Below, piece by piece: positions 11,637 to 15,080 of a DNA stretch of 15,080 bases. A program made the position numbers and the translations under genes. Position 1 is the stretch's first letter. Every line of letters begins with the position of its first letter. The stretch lies in contig CALWNS010000109.1 of NCBI GenBank assembly GCA_944382805.1, positions 1 to 15,080 on the forward strand, read 5' to 3'. Origin of the DNA: an uncultured Gemmiger sp. (GTDB lineage: Bacteria > Bacillota > Clostridia > Oscillospirales > Ruminococcaceae). Below the pieces are notes generated by a model that was not told where the DNA came from, did no database searches, and saw only the letters and a list, made by a program, of their open reading frames with translations.

Positions 11637-13964
11637 TTACTTCTTCGCCTTTGCGGTGCGCGGTTTTTTGCGCAGCTGAAGATCCAGCCACAGCTGGCTG
11701 GCAATGCAGACCGTGCTGTACACGCCGCTAATCATACCGAACAGGAGCGGCAGCGCAAAGGTAAAGATGCTGTCCAGCTTAAACACGATCGAAACAACGC
11801 ACACAACGCCCAGCGCAACGCAGGTCGTGATGGAAGTCATCAGCGAACGGCCAAAGCTCTGGTTGATCGAAAGGTTGACCAGCTCGCTGCGGTCCATCTG
11901 GCGCTTGCCGTACAGCGCGCTGTTTTCACGGATACGGTCGTAGATGACGACGGTATCGTTGATGGAGTAGCCCAGAATGGTGAGCAGCGCGGCAATAAAG
12001 TTGCCGTTGAGCGGGATGCGCAGGATCACGAACACGCCGAACACAACGATCAGGTCGTGCAGCAGGGCCACAATGGCCGTAGCGCCGCCCTGCAGGCCGC
12101 CCACTTTGCGGAAACGGTAGGCCACATAGATAAGGATCAGCAGGCAGGCCGTAACAACGGCCACAACGCTCTTGAGCAGGAACTCCTTACCGATCGAGGG
12201 GTTGACGTTGTTGATCTCGTTTTCATCAAAGCTGCTGTCCGGGAACTGCTCGTTCAGGGCGGTCAGCAGACCGTCCACCTCTTCGGTGGTCATGTTGTCG
12301 CTGCCGGGCATCGTAACGGTCAGCGTCTGGTTGCCCGCAATGTCGGTGCCGGTCTGCAGCGTCAGATCGCTTTGGCCGGTGGCCGTGCCGATGGTCTGCT
12401 CCACAGCCTGCAGATCGACCGTGCCCTGGTAGCCCAGGGTCAGCATCGTGCCGCCCTTGAACTCAACGTCCATCTTGACGCCGAACACAACGCAGAAGAG
12501 CGCGACAACGGCGATCAGCGCGCAGGAGATGGTATAGTACTTTTTGCGGTTGCCGACAAAGTTGATGCGCGGGATCTTATAGGGCGGGGTCTCGCCGCTG
12601 CGCGCGCCGCCATACAGCCAAGGGCTGCGCAGCGCCTGGATGCGCGACGCACCGCGCAGCATGATGCGGGTGGCGAACACGCCGAACACAAAGTTCAGCA
12701 GCACACTGGTCAGCAAGGTAAAGCCAAAGGAATACACCGTGCCGGCCGTAGAAGCGCCGAACCAGCGGAACACCGGGTTGAACACGGTGGCCCAGAACCC
12801 ATCGGTCGGGCCGAAAGCGCCCATCAGGATCGCAGCCACGATAACGATGGTCACATTGCCGTCGATGATCGGCGTAAGGCCCATCTTCAGGCCGTTGGCG
12901 ATGGCGCCGTCCAGCGTTTTCTTCTTGCCCAGCTCTTCGCGGATGCGCTCAGCCGTGATCACGTTGGCGTCAACGCCCATGCCGATGCCCAGGATGATAC
13001 CGGCAATGCCGGGCAGCGTGAGCGTAGAACCGGAAAAGACCGGGAAATAACCGGAGACGACCGCCAGCGTGGCGGCCACCTGGCCCAGCAGCGAAAGCAC
13101 CGCAATGGCGCCGGGCAGGCGGTAGCGCAGGATCATGATAAGCGCCACGGCGATAAAGGCGATCACGCCCGCCAGGACCATGACCTCCAGGCTGCGGGTG
13201 CCCAGCGTGGGGCTGATGGTGGAATAGCTTTCCGCCGAAAGCGCAAACGGCAGCGCGCCGGAGTTGATCTGGTTGGCCAGCGTGGTCACGTCTTCCTGCG
13301 TGAAGCTGCTGCCGCTGATGATCGCCCGGCCGTCGGTAATGGCGGCCTGCACGGTGGCGGTGCTGATGTTTTCATCGTCCAGCCAGATGCTGATCGTTCC
13401 GCTTTCGGGCGCCAGCTCGGTGGTGGCTTCGGCAAACTTGGAAGCGCCGGCGTCCGTGAATTCCAGCTGGACGACATAGCCTTCGGTCTGGTCATAGCCG
13501 GCCGCGGCAGAGGCCACATCGTCGCCGGTCAGGATCTCCTCGCCGTCCTCCGTGCTTCCTTTGCGGAACACCATCTGTGCGGTCGTGCCGATCTCATCGA
13601 TCGCGCGCTGCGGATCGAAATCGGTCTCGTCCCGTTTCCAGGGGAAGCGCACGATGATGCGGTCCTTGTTGTAATCGACATAATCCTCGTAATCGGTGAT
13701 GCCCAGGCCTACCAGGCGGTCCTCGATGACGGTTTCTGCGGCGGCCATCTGTTCGTCGGTGGCGTCCATGCCGTCCGCCGGCATGAACGTAACGTCCACG
13801 CCGCCGCGGATATCAATGCCGAAGCGGATATCCCCCGCCCCTTTGAGGTAGGTGGTCTTGATATCGCCATACTGGGAGCTGAAGCCCAGCAGGGCCGACA
13901 GCGAAAACAGGACGATCACAAGCGCCACAACAATGAAATGCCAGGCCTTGCCTCTTTTGTTCAT
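11637..13964 (-). CDS. secDF: Fused SecD-SecF protein export motor
   Basis: A 775-residue fusion of SecD (about 1-445) and SecF (about 470-775), which use the proton gradient to pull preproteins from the SecYEG channel on the outer face of the membrane. SecD shows FGIDIRGGVDV (48-58), the extracellular P1 region (about 65-250) and GIGMGVDANVITAERIREEL (326-345). SecF shows VKMDVEFKGGTMLTL (496-510) and LGYSINDTVVIYDRIREN (664-681). Twelve transmembrane segments are expected: one at each half's start and five at the end of each half. The ATG at 13964 is preceded by GGGAGG with five to six bases spacing; an upstream in-frame start is not supported by a ribosome site. The C-terminus is a short Lys/Arg-rich tail. 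The aminotransferase gene ends 49 bases upstream with no terminator between them. Confidence 0.96.
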   Translation of the reverse strand: MNKRGKAWHFIVVALVIVLFSLSALLGFSSQYGDIKTTYLKGAGDIRFGIDIRGGVDVTFMPADGMDATDEQMAAAETVIEDRLVGLGITDYEDYVDYNKDRIIVRFPWKRDETDFDPQRAIDEIGTTAQMVFRKGSTEDGEEILTGDDVASAAAGYDQTEGYVVQLEFTDAGASKFAEATTELAPESGTISIWLDDENISTATVQAAITDGRAIISGSSFTQEDVTTLANQINSGALPFALSAESYSTISPTLGTRSLEVMVLAGVIAFIAVALIMILRYRLPGAIAVLSLLGQVAATLAVVSGYFPVFSGSTLTLPGIAGIILGIGMGVDANVITAERIREELGKKKTLDGAIANGLKMGLTPIIDGNVTIVIVAAILMGAFGPTDGFWATVFNPVFRWFGASTAGTVYSFGFTLLTSVLLNFVFGVFATRIMLRGASRIQALRSPWLYGGARSGETPPYKIPRINFVGNRKKYYTISCALIAVVALFCVVFGVKMDVEFKGGTMLTLGYQGTVDLQAVEQTIGTATGQSDLTLQTGTDIAGNQTLTVTMPGSDNMTTEEVDGLLTALNEQFPDSSFDENEINNVNPSIGKEFLLKSVVAVVTACLLILIYVAYRFRKVGGLQGGATAIVALLHDLIVVFGVFVILRIPLNGNFIAALLTILGYSINDTVVIYDRIRENSALYGKRQMDRSELVNLSINQSFGRSLMTSITTCVALGVVCVVSIVFKLDSIFTFALPLLFGMISGVYSTVCIASQLWLDLQLRKKPRTAKAKK

Positions 13965-14013
13965 AGGAACCTCCCAAAATATGCCCATGCGGGCTGGATT
14001 TTGACTGCTCCGC

Positions 14014-15080
14014 TCAGGCTGCCTGCGCCAGGAGCTTTTCCACGACCGCCAACCGCACGCAGACAGTCAGCAGCGCGGAAGCCGTCTCCACCTCCGAAAG
14101 GCTCGGATAGGTAGGGGCGATGCGCAGGTGCGAATCCTCCGGGTCGCGCCCATACGGGTAAGCGGCGCCCGCGCCGGTCAGCACAAGGCCGGCCTCCTTG
14201 CACAGCTGCGCCACGCGCTTGGCACAGCCGGGCATGACATACAGGCTGATGAAATAGCCGCCCTTGGGGTTCGTCCAGTGCGCGATGTCCCCGCAGGGGG
14301 CCAGCTCCTGGGCAAAGGTCGTCTTGACGGCGTCAAAGCAGGGCACCAGACGGCGGCGGTGCTTGGCCATATGGGCAAGCACGCCGGCCTTGTCGCGCAA
14401 AAAGCGCACATGGCGCAGCTGGTTCATCTTGTCGTAGCTGATGATCTTGACTTCAAAGCGCTTGCAGGCATACGCCATGGAAGCATCGCTGCAGGCGAAC
14501 GCCGAGACGCCGCCGCCCGGGAAGGTGATCTTGCTGGTGGAGGTGAACATGAAAACGCGGTCCTCGTTGCCGCATTTGCGCGCTTCCTCCAGCAGGACCG
14601 GCGTCTCGATGATCTCGTCGGTCAGGTGGTGTACGATGTACGCTTCGTCCCAGAAGATCTTGAAGTCCGGCGCAGCCGTTTTCATAGCGGCAAAACGGCG
14701 CACGGTCTCATCGCTGTAGGTATAGCCGTCCGGGTTCGAATACTGCGGCACGCACCAGATCCCCTTGATCGTGGGGTCCTCGGCCACAAGGCGTTCGACC
14801 ATGTCCATATCCGGGCCTTCCGGCGTCATGGGGACGTTGATCATCTCAAAGCCGAATTCCTCGGTGATGCGGAAGTGGCGGTCATAGCCGGGCACAGGGC
14901 ACAGGAACTTGCGGTGCTCTACCTGGGACCACGGGCAGGGCGAGCCCGGGAAACCGAAGCAATAGCCGATGCTGATCAGGCTGTACATCAGTTCCAGGCT
15001 GGAGTTGCCGCCCACGAACACGTTTTCCGGCTTGACGCCCATGATCTCGCCAAACAGCTGGCGCGCCTCGTACAGACCTT
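14014..15080 (-). CDS. Class I/II PLP-dependent aminotransferase (PF12897 type), N-terminus outside window
   Basis: The reading frame is open to the right edge; 12 further codons (GLYEARQLFGEI) precede the first Met seen at 15042, so that Met is internal and the gene continues beyond the window. Counting from it: GGNSSLELMY (11-20), CPVPGYDRHF (48-57), a YSNPDG variant of the NPTG motif (101-106), WDEAY (131-135, with Asp132 to the pyridine nitrogen), and the PLP lysine Lys171 in TSTSKITFPGGG. A C-terminal Arg in LRIAP should bind the substrate carboxylate. This matches the PF12897 MocR-like aminotransferase family often annotated as aspartate aminotransferase-like. No DNA-binding domain is visible in the portion here. 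The amino donor is unknown. The stop lies 49 bases before secDF, with no terminator, so read-through is likely. Confidence 0.9.
   Translation of the reverse strand, partial: GLYEARQLFGEIMGVKPENVFVGGNSSLELMYSLISIGYCFGFPGSPCPWSQVEHRKFLCPVPGYDRHFRITEEFGFEMINVPMTPEGPDMDMVERLVAEDPTIKGIWCVPQYSNPDGYTYSDETVRRFAAMKTAAPDFKIFWDEAYIVHHLTDEIIETPVLLEEARKCGNEDRVFMFTSTSKITFPGGGVSAFACSDASMAYACKRFEVKIISYDKMNQLRHVRFLRDKAGVLAHMAKHRRRLVPCFDAVKTTFAQELAPCGDIAHWTNPKGGYFISLYVMPGCAKRVAQLCKEAGLVLTGAGAAYPYGRDPEDSHLRIAPTYPSLSEVETASALLTVCVRLAVVEKLLAQAA

Noticed and set aside
12057..14114. A 685-codon plus-strand open frame antisense to secDF
   Set aside because: Composition (His, Gln, Arg, Gly, Asp) and lack of any motif mark it as the complement of secDF codon usage.

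Overview
The window looks like a chromosomal stretch of a GC-rich, endospore-forming Clostridia bacterium, most likely of the Oscillospiraceae/Ruminococcaceae group. This rests on the gene content: a gerA-type germination operon, a SpoIIM-like gene, a reverse rubrerythrin, NrdR next to a fused SecDF, and a TIGR04086-type membrane protein next to YajC. I place it only at about family level. No rRNA, tRNA, CRISPR array, insertion sequence or phage gene is visible. Coding density is high; the largest gap is about 230 bases (4065-4294) and it holds two divergent promoters, so no stretch over 300 bases lacks a gene.

Left part, minus strand: tgt, yajC, a TIGR04086-type gene and a SpoIIM-like gene that runs off the left edge. 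A near-consensus promoter precedes tgt and a second one precedes yajC. Two terminator-like hairpins lie inside this unit: one at the very 5' end of the tgt transcript, and one between yajC and the TIGR04086-type gene that contains the latter's Shine-Dalgarno. Next comes a stand-alone reverse rubrerythrin gene with a strong promoter, a clear terminator and several inverted repeats around the promoter. Upstream of it is a small membrane protein of the Gx transporter/HepI (PF07456) type with its own promoter.

Middle, plus strand: a three-gene module of a DUF4358-like lipoprotein, an MBOAT (AlgI/DltB-type) O-acyltransferase and a DHHW (AlgJ/AlgX-like) protein. This is the architecture of a machine that moves acetyl groups across the membrane and attaches them to an extracellular polymer. 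The target is unknown. An inverted repeat encloses the -35 box of its promoter. The module's end overlaps tail-to-tail with the last gene of the germination operon.

Right part, minus strand: gerAA-gerAB-gerAC are tightly overlapping and encode a nutrient germinant receptor. Upstream, and separated from gerA by a strong intrinsic terminator, are nrdR (ribonucleotide reductase repressor), a fused secDF (protein export motor) and the C-terminal part of a class I/II PLP aminotransferase that enters from the right edge. Aminotransferase, secDF and nrdR are closely spaced and probably co-transcribed.

The least explained items are the regulatory structures: the SD-embedding hairpin before the TIGR04086-type gene, the terminator-like hairpin at the start of the tgt mRNA, the repeated AAGA-N5-TCTT sites flanking the rubrerythrin promoter, and the inverted repeat on the acylation-module promoter.
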